Below are positions 43,031 to 58,100 of a stretch of DNA of 64,000 nt, one piece after another; position 1 is the first letter of the stretch; the number at the start of each line of letters is the position of its first letter. The notes beneath the pieces were generated by a model. It was given only the letters and a program-made list of their open reading frames with translations. It had not been told where the DNA came from and did not search any database. Where the stretch lies: contig JAEUBA010000028.1 of NCBI GenBank assembly GCA_018257865.1, positions 124,001-188,000 of the forward strand. Reading direction: 5' to 3'. Both the position numbers and the translations under genes were made by a program. This DNA is from Stereocaulon alpinum (Eukaryota > Ascomycota > Lecanoromycetes > Lecanorales > Stereocaulaceae).

Positions 43031-45996
43031 ATGAATGCGCACCCGGGACTAGGTCGTCCCCAAAGCAGCGCAGGGAGCGTTGGGGCTCTTACCGATGCCA
43101 CGTTGTCCCCTGTCAGTTCTAAGAGTGGAAAGAGGAGGCGAGTCCAGCAGGAAGATAGCTCGCCTGGGAGCGGGGATGATGGTTATGAGGCCAATGGCAA
43201 TGGCAGCGATAAGAGGAGGCAGCCTGGGGTGAAGAGAGCTTGCAATGAGTGCAGGCAGCAGAAGGTGAGTCAAGAGGCAGGGGATACGCCAGTACGCAAA
43301 TGTATGAAGAGGGGTAATTCTGATGGGGGACTGCCTTCTGAAGGATGAATTGGGATCTCAAAGGCCGAACGTAGAGGCTAATGCCCCACCACATTACATT
43401 CTACAGCGTGTGTCAGTGCAGCATCGGTCACCACGACAAGATCGCCCGCAAAAGAGACATCAGTCATGGGCAACGCCCCTTTGCATCTACCTGTCCTCTC
43501 GCAAGCCATCATCACCTGTGAAAGAGTGATGGAGCCACCAGGAAAGGACTTAGCTGATGTGTATTACAACAGCTACGATGCGATGTCGTCACAGAACCTA
43601 CCTACATTACCTGCTCGAGATGCCAGCGCCTCAATCTCGAGTGCAAAATCGAATCCAACTTCAAAAGAGTGGGCAAACGCAGCAAGAACGCTGAGATGGA
43701 AAGAGAGATTGTGGAGTTGAGGAAGCAGCTGGCTATTCAGCAGGCGTCACCTACCGTCCCTGGACCTTCAATTAAGACCTCTTTGAGCGCCTCCGCAAGC
43801 CCAACTATATCTCAACTGCCCTCCCATGTGGACCACTATATGGGCTCTGTAGCTGTCGGCTCTGAAGAAGCAGTGGCATCTTTGATGGATCTGCGTTCTG
43901 GTCGTGAAGGTGGCTCCTTTATGAGAAGCCCAAATGCCCAGCTCCTACGCACTCGACAGCTCGGGGATGTGTTCTTAACACATGACCGCGTACAGGACTT
44001 GTTCCAACAGTATGTGGCATAGCATCATACAGCTGTATACTCATATTGACCAAATTAGGTATTTTACCTTTTATCATCCTTTCCTCCCATTCCTTGAACC
44101 CTCTCAGCCTCCCGATTATTACTACAATACGAACCACCTCCGCTTCTGGGTTATTATAAGTGTTGCTGCGCGGCGTGCAGACCCGGAACTTTTGAAGTCT
44201 TTGACAGCGCCGTTGACAGATTTACTGTGGAAAACTCTCGCCGAAGTTCCTCAGAATTATATTGTCGTAAAGGCGCTATGTCTGCTTTGTACCTGGCCGC
44301 TGCCTATCAACAGTACCTCGTCCGATCCAACGTTCATGCTTGCAGGATTAATGATGCAAATTGCGTTGCAGATTGGTCTGCACCGACCCTCACATACACA
44401 AGACTTCACCAAGTTTAAAGTTGAATTGTTGGACGAAGAGTTGAAAGATCGTATAAGGACTTGGGCCGCGTGCAACGGCGTCGCTCAACGAGTCTCCACA
44501 GGCTATGGGCAGCCTCCTGGGACGCTTTATGACTTCACCCTTGCTCCAACTGGCCCCGTCGACTCCAGCTTCAGACTCCCTACTGAGGTCGAAGGTCGCC
44601 TCCTTATCGAAAGGTTCAGTAACAATGTTACAAAAGCCTTGTACAGCAACCCTTCCGACCCTGTAGGGCTTGTGAACGAGAACGAGCGATCTGTTTTGAC
44701 GATGTTCCTTCAGAGGGAATACGAAGATCTAGAGCAGAAGCTCAAGATTGATCAATCAAGTACGATATTTCCTCCATCTAAGCGTCTCCCTATATTTCCC
44801 CGTCGTTCTTGTTCCATCTTCTTTCCCTTGAACAATTAATATGAATATGTGCAACATCCTTCACGTCTTAGCCTGGTGTTACACCAAACAAACGTAATAT
44901 CGAATGTAATGGCTCTCTACGAGATGGACAATTTCAAGCGGCAAGAGCCCGAATGAAACGACAACACACGTTTAAAGTATCTAAACTACCAATGTTCAAC
45001 AGCTCATACCGCGTAAAATGTCAACATCGCCTGACTTCTGTTCTCTTTCATCAAGTTTAGATATGGAAATCAATTAGGAAACATGTCTAATACTGAACCG
45101 CGCAGCAATCTCGACGCTTTATCTACGGGCGGCCGGCTTGCACTTCCGCCTCTCCGCATTCTTCGATTCCCCCAGCTCCAAATACTACCTCGTGGATCTT
45201 CTCCATCTATACCTCGCTAGCGTCTCCTTCCTCGAAACCACCTTCGAGCTCGAATCATCCGGCTTGTTAGCATATTCCACGAACTACATCCTGCAGATGA
45301 TCATTGCTGCCGGCTTCACGCTCCTGAAGCTTCTGAATAGCTTCTTCGCGAACCATATAGACTTTGAACATGGCCGCAGCCTGTTCAATCAAACAATTTA
45401 TGCAATCAGAAAGATCAGCGTCCGCACCAATGATCTTCCCTCTAGGCTCGCTGAAGTTCTGGCACAGCTTTGGAAGGGCAGTGGAGCGTCTTCAAGGCAG
45501 ATGCCCAATGGAAACGCTACGTCAGATAACTCATTACAGCTTAAGGTGAAGTGTAGGATGAGTATGAGCTTGGTTTTTGATTCGGTATGGCGTTGGAGAG
45601 AGGAACACCAAAATCAAGGACGAGGGAACCTCGATTGTACGTTTTCTATCCTTTGCATGCTTAGAGAGGCTCGTGACCCATTCATTGCACCAAATTAGCT
45701 TCATCCATCACCATTTGCTAGTACTTATTTGGGATACTTACCAATATTGCATGCTAATATTATGAGTAGCTGCCGTTAAGAACCCTACAAACCCCGACTC
45801 TGCGGTTGAAAGCTCTGCAAATTCTGTCGCGGACCATAGCCTAGCTCCCTCTAATGCGTTCGGCGATGCCGTCACGCCTGATAGCTTTGAACCAAATTAT
45901 GAAGTTTTCGACCCTTTGAACTGGATGTTGGATGGATTAGTGGAATTTCCTTATACTATACCCGGAATACCAGAGATGGAGGTGGGTATGAGCTAA
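43031..45996 (+). CDS. Zn2Cys6 transcription activator, Leu3/LeuB-like
   Basis: Five exons (43031-43264, 43573-44009, 44059-44759, 45106-45636, 45770-45996) give 632 codons (631 residues). The zinc cluster spans the first splice junction: C71, C74, C81, C92, C95 and C102 (CX2CX6CX10CX2CX6C; RACNECRQQK joined to LRCDVVTEP). It is followed by NFKRVGKRSKNAEMEREI and a coiled-coil-like ELRKQLA, close to the Leu3 pattern. The middle-homology region starts with YFTFYHPFLPFLEPSQPPDY and later YLRAAGLHFRLSAFF. The acidic C-terminus (NWMLDGLVEFPY) resembles an activation tail. Leu3/LeuB senses alpha-isopropylmalate and controls leucine-pathway genes. Introns 1 (308 nt) and 3 (346 nt) are unusually long. 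A GTGGGT donor near the end may add a short last exon (NDSIDSMSIKC). The GTG at 42971 was not used. Confidence 0.88.
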
Positions 45997-46092
45997 CGGT
46001 GTTTAATGGCTGATGATTGAATGAATGTAGAACGACTCCATAGATAGTATGTCCATAAAGTGCTAGCAAATACCCATATAAAGCTTCAGTGA

Positions 46093-46170
46093 TGGGGCCA
46101 GCCCCACAACAGGAAAGACGTGCCGCATGGGCACAAAAATGAACATGCCCAAAGATGGGACCGGTCCCGA
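46093..46170. repeat. cluster of small G/C palindromes
   Basis: Three related modules stand close together: TGGGGCCAGCCCCA, then TGGGCA ... TGCCCA around an A-rich loop, then the perfect 12-bp palindrome GGGACCGGTCCC. They begin about 100 bp after the regulator's stop codon. They could fold in RNA as 3'-end hairpins, or be a mobile-element relic. Confidence 0.55.
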
Positions 46171-49100
46171 AACTGGTCAGAGTTGCGGCTCCCGGAAAGT
46201 GTCATCAACGCTCAAACAGGGTGACCAACGCCCAAAAATCAGGACCTGCGCGCTCAGTCGATCCGCCCCTACAAACTCGCCACGTCACGAAAGCCGTAAC
46301 GTGTATCCACTAACAAATGGCCCAAGCCTCCTCTGGGTATTGGAACAGAACAACCACATCCTATTCGCCTTCCTTCTTGCGCGAACCTCCTATAGCACCT
46401 GCATCACATGCCATCCTGCTATATAGACGACTATTGACTGTGTCCTCGGATGGTGGTTGGGCGAGGTAAGCTCTCAATTGTTCGCTCTGAATGCTTTGGC
46501 TTTCTTTATGACGATCTTCAGGTGCCATGCAAGGGTCTTGCTTGCTAACGCCTTCTTGGTTCTTCGGTGGTGAAGACATGTTCATTGGAAGGAGCTTCAA
46601 TGGCGTACTCGGAGCTTATAGTATGTAATTGAGAAGTCGTCGGTCCAGGACTAAAGGGTCGTTTCCAATTTCACTGAGAGGGGAGGTATTGAGAGGTTCA
46701 CGTATATGTATGAAATGGAAATGGTGTGTTGTGACCAAGGATCGAAGATCACTGCGTGGTTGCACGATAGTTCGGTCACACTGGAGTCGAGAGGATATTG
46801 ATGTCTTGTATGAATGCTGTCAAAACAGGTCAGTGCAAGCAATTTATACAGCATATTTTTGCGTCTAAGAGTCTGTGGCGGGGTATCTGACCATCGATAC
46901 CCCTAGGAGAGACCACAACAACACGTTCAAATCTCGAAAACACGCGGTGTCGTGACCATCATGTACCCTTCCTAGCGGCTCCTGACGCGCCTCTGCATAT
47001 TGCAAACCACATGCTACTGTTGGCCGATAGAACAGGGCTCCTGCAACCCAGGAATGCGGAAATTGGACCTGAGTCCTAGCGTAGAAGCTGGTAGGCCGAG
47101 TCCCCAACTTGGCCTTACCACTACTGGCTGCTATTGATGTCGAGCCTGTAGCTTGCATGCTCTGGCCGTTTCACTTGTCGAGACGCATAAGAGGGATGTT
47201 CAATGAGTGCGGCAATGCTCGATCATTGACCTGAAGGTATAACAGATCAGCTCAGTGCATCGGCAACTGACAGGCTGGGACTAATTAGCCTGGCTTGTGG
47301 CCTGTCACTTACAGGATTGGCCAAAGAACAGCAAAACCTTATGATTTTCGACTGGACTAAAGTAAAGCCGACATTCTAGGACTAGCTACGGCTGTTGAGT
47401 AAGGAGCTCTAGAGATTGGTGTTACGTCGGAAAGTGGTCCGTGCAACCCCATTACAACACCAAAAACATTCACAAAATGGTCTTTCATATATCTAATGCT
47501 ACTTGGCCAGCTCTGTGTGACTATTTGGAGCAGTTTGAACCGATGCTGCCCTTCCCTCAGCCGTTGTGTGTAGGAATGAAGATTCGGGCCTCTTGCAAGC
47601 TTCGCAGAAGGGGCGTGCCTTTCCCAACGATTATCGGCATCCATTGACCACTAAGGTTCTTGAATTGCGAGTCTCTAGCTCGTATAGCTCTGGCTTTCGC
47701 ATTGACTCTCCTGCTTCTGCGCCAATACCTTGCTGCCTCCACAACTGGCGTCCGACTCCTTCAAGCGGAGAGGACAGAAGGGTCCATCAGTTTCAAGCGA
47801 CTCAAGCCAATATTTTACTGAAGGGCTCAAGGAGGATCGACCATGGCATGCCTTTTCAAATGTAGCTGCATCATGTCCACTGCAGTTCATCGTCAGCGAG
47901 CATACCAGGCGTCGTAAAGTTAATGTGGAGAGAGGACATACATGACACGTCCTCCTTTACTGGTACCAGCAGCTTCTTCAGTATGCTTGTCGGGAGCCGA
48001 ACGCTGCGAGTCTGGCTTTGAGAGCTGCTTAGTTACCATGAGTGGAGACGCTATGCTGCTCGGAAGGGACGTCGATAGCTGGTTCGTCATAGGCCCTAGC
48101 GAGGATCCTTTGGCTTTCAGGCAGAACAGGGGTTGGTGTAAATAGCGATCAGAAATCAGACCGGGTCTCTCTTGACGAGATAGCTGAGGGTCACACACCC
48201 GCTGCACTTGTCTCTTTCAGGGATGCACTTGACGCCTCTGTCTCCACTTCTTCGTCCTTTCGGTCAGAGATCGCTGCCGCCACATCAACTACTAGGCCTC
48301 TGCCTCCGTTATCTCCTATTTCAAACCCGCCTATGAGACTGTACGACTTCCTTCGCAACGCTCAGTCCTCCGTGTCATAACGCCATGTTTAGTGCATCTT
48401 TCCGTGCAAGACTACAAACTTCCGAAGTCCGCTTAGAAGCATCACATTTGTATCAGATTATGAGAAGATGTTTACACACTTGTATGCGTGTCGTCGTTGA
48501 ACATGGTCGGCAGTGTAGCGCTGGTTCATTTTCCACAAAGACCTTGAACAAGATTGGTCAGTGGCACGCACAATCTGTAGTCATCGAAACAAGAGCAGAA
48601 AGATTCTGTCTGGACTTAGGGACTGCTAGAATGGAACATCTGGCATGTTACATTGCTGCATTAGCCTCGGCAGATGATTGATTTGGTAACAGGCCGTACA
48701 GCAACCGTAAGTAGTCCGGCAAACAACTGCGAAGCCTGACGGTGATTGGCACAACGGATGATTCAAAGATGTGATCAAACACAGACTCACCGCTCCGAAT
48801 GGTGAAAGAAGCAATTGCTTACAAAAGTCGCGTGAACACGTAAAGCGATATCTAGACCAAGGAATCAGCCTAGCCGCTTGCATAGCGAGCTTGAGAACCC
48901 GAACAAAACCTATAATTGGGAAACACAGGGTTTTATCGGGCGAATGGGCTAGTGACGACTGATTCCTAGCCGCGTTCGTTTCTTCAGCAGTACGCTCCGC
49001 CTCCTGAAAGCTCCCCGCCTACTACACTTGAAACAAGGGGTGATCTAGTACCTAACGTGGTGTTTTGCAGCTGCAGTCATGGATCCACTTGTTAGCATAT

Positions 49101-52100
49101 CTGCAAGCGGATGGGTACAACGTTGAAGGGATTGCATGAGGCACAGTGGTCAATCTGCGTATCCCACGTGAGTATCTCGATTATTTGGGGGTCGAGCGGA
49201 TGAAATGAATATTTTGACCCGCTTAAGGCTGCCTCTGTCAGAGTATGGATACCCTATGACACCCTGTGACACTGAATTTGTCCCTGTCAATGACTGGGTA
49301 TCTCTTGCGGGCGCATTTCATCGTAGAATAGCTGATTTCAGAATTGACACTTCGTCTAATATTCCATCGACCGCCATGATCAGCTTCTTGTGGACGCTCA
49401 TTCTTATTGGGGGCTTTTCCGTTAGTCTTCAATTGTAGAACGACCGGACCTTGCTATTTCATCGCAGTTTAATCAACATGTGCAACCCCGCCCCCAATAC
49501 ACCGCCTGATACCAAAGCCCGGGTAATTCACATGATTCCTTGGAGCGCCCCAATCAGTGGGCAAAGGCCTCCCTAATATCCTTGATCCTTGAAATATAAG
49601 CATCCTTCCGAGGCCAGGGCGATATGACCCTGCTCAGGCTCATACGCAAGCACGGATCGTTACGGTTCCGACGCCTTGATACAAGGGTCACACCGCTTTC
49701 GAATATGTCGGGCTTATAAGAAAGCCCTAAAGTTCCTCGTGGGATCAATTACATTAGCTTCCCGTGTGGCTGAGCGACAGGGGCCTCCTTTCGATAGACA
49801 TACGTACTTGCGACGTCCCTTGCATCGATACCTTGCGAAGCAGTAGTCAGTCTTAGCGTGTTGGGCTCTGGAGGTTGCCTCTAACCTACGAAACTTGCTA
49901 CTCCTTGGTGCGTTCTGTAGGAGAAGATTTCAAGACAATATTAACAATGAACGGCCGTCTCGGATTTGCCCTTTCCAGAAGCTGACAACCTGCATTGAAT
50001 TTGTAGGATCTACTACTATACCAACGCAACTTATCGCAACTCTATTGGCTTGGGCAAATGGTTACCCGTTGACGCAAAGAGCTTAGCCCCGAATTGTGGA
50101 ACACTTCAGACTAATTGGTGCCAATAAGGCGTAGAAAAGATAACAAAAGTCTTCACAGATCGCCAGCTTCAACCTCCAGACAATATTGAGCAGCGCTACG
50201 ACAGCTGTAAGCGGTTTTTAATACAGTGAGGTTGACGACCGACACATCGAGTGGCAGTGCATCTGGGCTTGCCCTGTTCTCCGACCGGATACCCCTCTGG
50301 CCCCCAACAATACACAACCGTCTCGCTTTGGCTTCGCGTCACTGTTGGCGAAGCGAACTATCACCTAACCCACACCATGAACGCAGTCCTTCTGCGGACT
50401 TGTGCAGATCCACTGTTACTCTCAACGGCCTGTCGGAATGATAGGACGATGTCCTTGCCTCGCCACGCCTAACAGCCTGCTCAATGCGCGTCCGAAGTCT
50501 TTGGTCTGGACTGTTTTCATTTGTCGCGAGAACTTTCGCTCCTCAGGTCCTCACCTCTCGACTTTCAAGAACATATCAATTTTAGCTACGACATCTATGA
50601 TCCGTGACGGAAATTCATGACTCTGCTGGCGAGTCGACTACAGCGCTCGATGCCCCTTTTCACAAGGCTAATCATTACCAAGACTGAGCTTACCGCAAGA
50701 CTCAGACTGGCTAAGAGACAATTGCATCCATGGTCCTACCACGGATCCAATCTACTTCGACCAGGGCAACCCTTCAACAATGATTGCGAAGGAACATATC
50801 GACAACATCGAGGCTCTATATCACCAAACGAATGAAAGGAGTGGTATTGATCAAGGTGTATTGTATGTCATTCGCGTTATACCTTGATTTACCGGGACTT
50901 GAAGCTGATGACAATTTCGAGCCGCCATATATTGAGCAGAGAACCCTCTACACTTGTTCAAACTCATCGACGACTACTCCAACTACCTCCCACCGGCTGA
51001 GCATTTCATACTACATTTTTGGAGCTTCAAAACGTGCCATCAGTCAAGAATTACAATAGACGACAATGGGCTCGAGATCCTACGCATTCATGATTTGAAT
51101 CAGCCATGTCTATCGACTATACTCAACGTCTCACTCATGGATTTCACGAGCCATGCAACATTGACGTGGCATGTTCGATAATTTCTGCAGTCCGCCCGCC
51201 AACATCGAAGACGGCTAATGCTGCTGAACTCCTCTTGGAAAAGCTTGTCGACGATTTGGACTGATGGGACCAGAACCTTCGAATCCCTCCCTCTGCCACA
51301 AATACAACATTCCCACCGGCCACAAGCCCAGAGCGGCTATCCTCTTTGTCGAACATTGATGAATACCTTCGAGCATTTGCTGAAAGCAGGCAGTACCGCC
51401 ACCATGGGGCTTCAAGCGTATGATACACTGCATAAGGGCCCCTTGATCGTACGACTTGGCACGACTCGGCACAACGTGCGGCTGTGTACGAGGAGGAGTT
51501 GGTATCGGAAGTTTGTCACAACATTCGCTACACACTTTGAGATACACTGTTCGCCTCCCTCAGGGCCAGCTCAGTTTCACCTAGGAGGGAAATAGAACAA
51601 AACATACTCTGAGCGCTATATGAGACGACTAAAAGGCCAAGTTGGAGGGTCGATAATCTGTGGCAGCATGTATATTATTCTAACAACCTGTTGTGCTACG
51701 AGCTCGCTTTGATGAAAGTTCTTGTATTGGAGCTCCTTGTACCATCACTATGATTGAAAGGAACGGCGAGACGTTGAAAGACTGGCAATGCCATTGTGAA
51801 TTTTCCTAGGTAACATATTGGGATCTTCTAGATCCGAAATGGTTGTTAATTTAGCAAAGCAAGTCAAACCTACAAGCAGTCGTCGTTAGATGCTTGCATT
51901 CACAGTGCCTCTATCATGATACCATCTGTATTGATGGCCAAATAACGAACAAGCTGTACAATCCCGATGCTAAAATTCGTCACCGCTGCGTTATTCTTGT
52001 AGGGTGTTAATACCCAGATTCGACGATACGGTGCGAAAGATTGGCCAATCAGCCGCCTTCACCAATGAGCCCGCATGGTGATCTGCTAATTTCTGTAGCT

Positions 52101-55100
52101 AGTCTGATCTGCGCTGTTGCTTGTGCCCTACCCCACCTTTCGCTATATTCGATGTTGTATGGCAGTAAATGAATCTCAAGACACCAAAATGGCTCGAAGA
52201 GTGATATTGGGGTAGCATTCTTGGAAACTTGTCTGACTGGCCAGTACTGCTTAAGAGAGAGTGCACAATGGCCCAGTTGCAGGGGACTGAAATCCCGTCA
52301 CAGATGCAAGCATGCGACTTCTCCTCACGTATAGCACATTGAAAGAAGTTCGTACTATGGAACGGTGATTTGTCTTATTCGATTAGCACAGCTTGTGTTA
52401 TGTGGTAGCACTACTCAAGCCAGGGTGAATCAATCATCATGACGATAGAGGGGCTAGCGTGGTTCGTGTCATCTGTACTATCACAACAGTTGGATCATAT
52501 CCTCAACACTGAGAAGGCTCTGGGGAAAGATGGGTTGGAAAAGTTGACGGGAGACTGGCCATCAAGGATTGGTGATGGAGTGAATAGACCTGCTTCTGGA
52601 GACTAATACAGCTCAACGGACACAGCTGGAATATTTTCCGGAGCTTTGAGCTGATGCTGGTCCGAACCGTCTGGTCGTTCCTTTTTAGGTCTGGATACAG
52701 AACCTCTCGGACTTGCTTCCTCTGACAGCTAGCAACAATGCCTTCGCAATCGAAGACTCGGGTGTCCATCGCACTGGGAGTCGAGTTCCGCTTCCTTCGA
52801 CTCAGAGTCATGGAGGTTAGATGTATTAGCGCCTGTCAAATACAGAAGCAAGCATGGGCGCAGAAGATAACATTTGACCTCAGCACCATACTTTCTTGAC
52901 AGTGAAGGACCCGGGGCATCACAACCTTCAGGCTCTGTTGAGGGAGTTTTGCTTGTATAGTTCCTTCTCTTTGCCAACGTTACGATGTTTGGCTGAAGCT
53001 TCGTGATTCTGATCTGCTTTGGCAGTGCTTGCTGTGTTCGAAGGTGAAGAGAGCTCGCCCGAACGACGCCTAGTGACACGGCGTTTCGTGGGTAGTCCTG
53101 TTTGGCTCAGTGGCCCTTAGTAAGGACTTTCTCCATGCTTTCAGTCTCGCGCATTGAAGAGGTTTCGGGCTGACTTCGCTGTAGCGAACGTCAGCTACGA
53201 GTCTCAGACTTCAGCAGATACCATAAGTTGGCTCCATATTCAGTGATATGCGTTCCTTCCACAATCTCCCGCGTTTTGATACTAACTTGTCGTCTTTAAC
53301 AGAAGCTGGACTGCGGTTGCTTGGAGCAGACAACCTGGGAGACAAGCTGTAATTATTGTCTTTGGTATACAGAACTGCGTCGGAGACTTTTGATTCGGAC
53401 CGCCAACCCTCAATTGAGCAGGTAGGCGGAGAAGATGTCGACGAAGGTTTGGACGGTCATGCCTTGAGTCAAGGGTCAAGATCGATGCGAGCAAAGCATG
53501 TAGGTGTGCAGTATAGGACCAGAGTCCTCCGCCAGCTCTCTGATCTCCGAGATCTGGGACGAAGACAAACAACAGAGCGAACGGTCATCGGAGGATAGTG
53601 CGATTGTGACAGTCCGCGATATCGTGAGTCTTGTTGTAAGGGCAGGACTCCGGGTCAGAGCTACCCCTAAGCCACAAGGGCCAAAAGTCAAGAAAAATTG
53701 GTGCAGTACGATACCCTAACAGGCCCTATTGGCACCCTTATAGGGTACGTTCCTAGGTGGATTCTATTTTACTTCTGCACTGCCTGCTACAATACGTCTG
53801 CCTATCTACATGCTAGTAAGGACAACAATATTCTTGTGTGATGCGAAGGACAGGGGTGTTAACCGAGAGTCTCCAAAAAAACGTGCATGGGTCAATGGGG
53901 ATAAGGGCAGTGCTGGCTCTGGAGCCTGACAGATTGGTGCGGATCTATAGTAGCCGGTGATCAATAGGATCCCTGCACTGACTCTCATCGAACTTCTCCA
54001 ACCAGAGTGCACTCTTTCTGTTCGGCCAGTTTATTCAAGCATCCGGCCAACCTGTGAGCAAAACGTACTGTCGTACAGGAAACTGATTGGTCTGACGCTC
54101 ACGAACCATTCTGCGCCTTAGTCGCCAGCCATCCCTTTTACGTCACGGTCAATCTATCTATGGCAACTCCACGAGCACACTAGTCGAAGAATCATTCATT
54201 CCACAAAGCTGGCACAGCAGAAGCAAGGTCGATGTCGATTGGGGGGGACAGCTCCGTCACTGGTTGCGTTTAGCATGTCTCTACGATCCTCCAATCCTGT
54301 CACTCAAGCCAACTCACCTGAAACGCCAGCCTATCTCTGGCGTATTGAGTGTCCAATGATTGCCCATAGATTGGAAAAGGATAGGAATAAATCAGACTAG
54401 TCTTTGACGGAGCGATAAGCAGACTGGTATCCCATGCTTGCTGGTGGATCTCTCCTAGCAAACGAGGCGTGGAACTTTCAGCAGAACGCCACATTTGAGA
54501 GTGATACTTTACGGAAACCTACCGGAAGCAAGGCCGCCAGCAGCCACAGAGGACGCCGATGGTGTGATGCCCAGTGATGCCCAGTCTTACCCATGTAAGA
54601 CAGATTTAGGCATTTGCGGGCTGAGCGGAACACCCAAGAAACGCCAGGGCAGGAGCGGCCCGAAATTCTCGTGCATGATTGATTCCTAAGGTCTCCACTA
54701 TCACTAGTACAGTATGCACAGGTAACGCCTGCTACCAGGGGCCTCGTAAGGAATGTGGCGATTATTGCAAATACTTTGAGCTTGGCATCACTCATTCGAC
54801 GCGTCAATACACAAAGAGCCGGGTCGGGTGGTCAAGACCGTACCTGACCGCGATTTGTGTAATGGCTGCCTAAGAACTGACAACTACTTGGAGATGTTTC
54901 CCCGGAGATGAGACTATTGAAAGATCCTTGTTTACCAAGCCACCAGGACTCAGGCAAGGGTCAGCTTACGCAAAACCACGTGGAATTTCGCGTCCTACTC
55001 AGATTAAAGCGGCTCGGAGGCATTTCCCCTTGAAATGTCTGGAATATCTCCCATGATGCCGGATGAAAAAGCCATCGAGAACGTTCGCTCAGGTTGTAAT

Positions 55101-58100
55101 ACCTCAGGTGGACTGAAGACCTTGTCCTATACTCAATGATCCTTGATGCCTGAGGAGACGATTTAGAAAACTTGGGCTGTAGAAAAGCTTGACTACTGTA
55201 GTAGGGCTTGGGGCATGGGTTTGATCTTACCTTCATCTCAGACTCATCTTTCTCACCTAACTTAGGGGGAAATGTTCGTATCTAACGACGATGCGACGAG
55301 GATGCTGGATAATCTGAGAGGCAATTCCTCCAAAGTGTTGTGTAGCGGATCTTTCTATACCCGAGGCCAAGAATGAGATGGAGAGGTTGTCTGGGTACCT
55401 CAACAATTTGACTTCTGCCGGATAGAGGAGACCTCGTCCAGTCCAGCAAAGCAGCCCCGAACGTATCGGCTGCCGCATGAATATGAGTCCCTAGTATTGA
55501 GAAGAGGTCTGCAGGTGAGGTCTGGACGTCGGCGATTCTCTCTAGCTTAGCATCCTCTGACACAAAACCAGCGCAAACCCGACGGTGGCACGATGCTTCG
55601 AGTGAGCTCTCGATGTCTTCTGCTAATGACCATGACTTTTCTTATGGATTCGCCTCCCAATGCGCCCTTCAAGTGAGCAATCGGAAAGCGACATTGGTCA
55701 TGTACACGGCGCGTTCACTTACCACGGACCCATCGTGGGCGCTTGACAGCCCTAAAAGTCCTCAGTACCTTCAGATTACGGGTGTCCAAGATTGCCATAT
55801 GCACCTCATTCTCGGTCAACCTAAAGGTCCACCCTATGCTGGCACAACGACGCATTCCACCACAACTCAACATCATGAGGCCGCAGAGCCGTGCCTCGAT
55901 CATCAAGATACCATCTGGCCACGTCCATGTCCGTGTTGGGACAAGAAGCACTGGTTCAAGACGGCCACGAGATAGAATGGCGCAGTCATAATCTTGAATC
56001 TACCGCAAAGTGGAGGATAGGCATACACAATGCGAGTCAGTGGGGCCTGGGGAATCTCATGACATAACCTCATCGACTTACCTTACCATCATCCCTACTT
56101 CAAAGAGAAAGATATGCAATACGGAGGGTGGCACACGATATCGTTATATGCTGGCTTTGAGGCTGCTCCACGAGACAGATTTAAGCCTTAGATAGCTCTC
56201 AATTTCAGCATGTAGATTTCAATGTCTTAGGCCTGCTGGCCTACAGCATGCATGATGGGAAGGTTCCGAATATTGAGCAGGAGAAGCTGGTGGTTTGCGA
56301 AACATCCTATTCGTAGATCAAGTGGTTGCGTCCACAGTAGCACGAGGCTAGAAGAATGCACCTCAAAGCACAAACTCGACGCGCGGCCCGACTGCAACAA
56401 TGATCCAGCGAAGACCAGTACAGACTGAGCAGCGTACTGACAGAGAGGCTGAGTGTCGCTTGATGTTCCACCTCTCAAGGCACTCGCTCTCTGATCACCT
56501 GTTCCGAACTTCAGCGCGGGAGTCACTTCTGCAACAACAATGTCCGACCTTTTCCCAGATCCGTCAACCCTAAAGCCTCCTACGAACCAATCCTCAGCCG
56601 AACGAAGCAACAAGACCCACCTTCACACGATCAAGAAGTGAAAGATACTTCTACACCTGCTACACCCATGCTTCAGCGACCTTTACGCGTCTCGGCTTGA
56701 TTCAGATCCATACACAAGGGCGACAGGAAGCATGGAAAGAGCATCTAGGCTAGCTTCATGCTATGGTGGACAATTGACAACCTGCCCAATCAGACGAGAC
56801 CTGGATAGGTGCTTATACCTTCACGGTATCCACTGCTGTGCTACAAGATGTACCCCGCCTGGCGCACTCAAGGCTAATCGTCCTCTATACCAGAAATAGA
56901 AGTGAACATACCCATCGGCAGACATGATACTACAGTATTTGAGGATATGACGCTATGGCTTCTGCAGCGGAGCACGGTTCCTATTTTCTATGCATTGCGA
57001 AGGCGAAAAGGAATGTGACATATGCCCAGAGCAAGGACGGCCCTATGTCGTTCATATTCGTATTCTAGATCTATCCGAAAGAGTTCAAGAGCATGCATTC
57101 TAATATGAATTGCCTGATAGAGGATACCAGGGCTGTACAGCCTGGCATACCGGGTATTCTTATGCTTGACGGAATGTTACATCCCCGCTAGAATCGTGTC
57201 GAGGGACGCAAGTGGAATGCTTAGCTAAGGCTTCAAGATACATTGGTGGAACCAGGACTACTAGGGAATAATGCGATATAGATGCTTTGGAAGTAGTAGC
57301 ATCAAGCTACATATCCTTTTAGGACAATAGGCAAGAAGTTCGTGCTCAACAATTTATGTTGTCCATAGCAGAGGTGGAGTGATCTTATCTACACAGAAAG
57401 CTCAAACGAAGATCAACGCCATGTACCTCGCTACATAAGTGGAACGATCGGAGAAGGACCTTTGCCTACTGATCGGCATCAGTTCACTGTAGAAAAAGCT
57501 GTCAGAGGTATGGAGTAATCGGAATGATTTGATTTCTATGACAGCGACTGAACAATCTGAACAGAAAGACTTCATCCAATCATGCGAGGACCTCAAGATG
57601 CAGTCGGGCCACCCTTGCTTATAAACTCTCTTTCTCTCCTATTCGGACCCAAGAGATATGCAACGGCCTATTCTTATGTCTTCCAGCAACATAGCAAGGC
57701 TCATCAATCTTCAACATCCGTGATATGTTCATCACAGTGTTGGATGTGCGAGGGAGAAATACAATCGTCAGAGATAGCTCTTCATATGCTCCGTCACACT
57801 TGCAGCATGTCGTGTCGGTATCCGTCCAACCGTTGACGCTTCAAGCCCTCCAACAGTCCCTATGAGCCTAATTCTTATGTGGATGTGTGCTGGTCGCCTT
57901 GTTGTGCATAGACTTGGAAAGACGTATGATGTATGAGGTGGATCTTTCGAAAGGGCCTCCAATTCGCTTGGACTTCGGGTCAGTCTTCGTAACATCCACC
58001 TGGAATTAGTCCCAGCAGATATTCCATCTCTTTCTTCAGCTCGCCGGCAACCCTTACATCGTGTATATCACGATTCGACGCTAACGCTGGAAGGCAGGAA

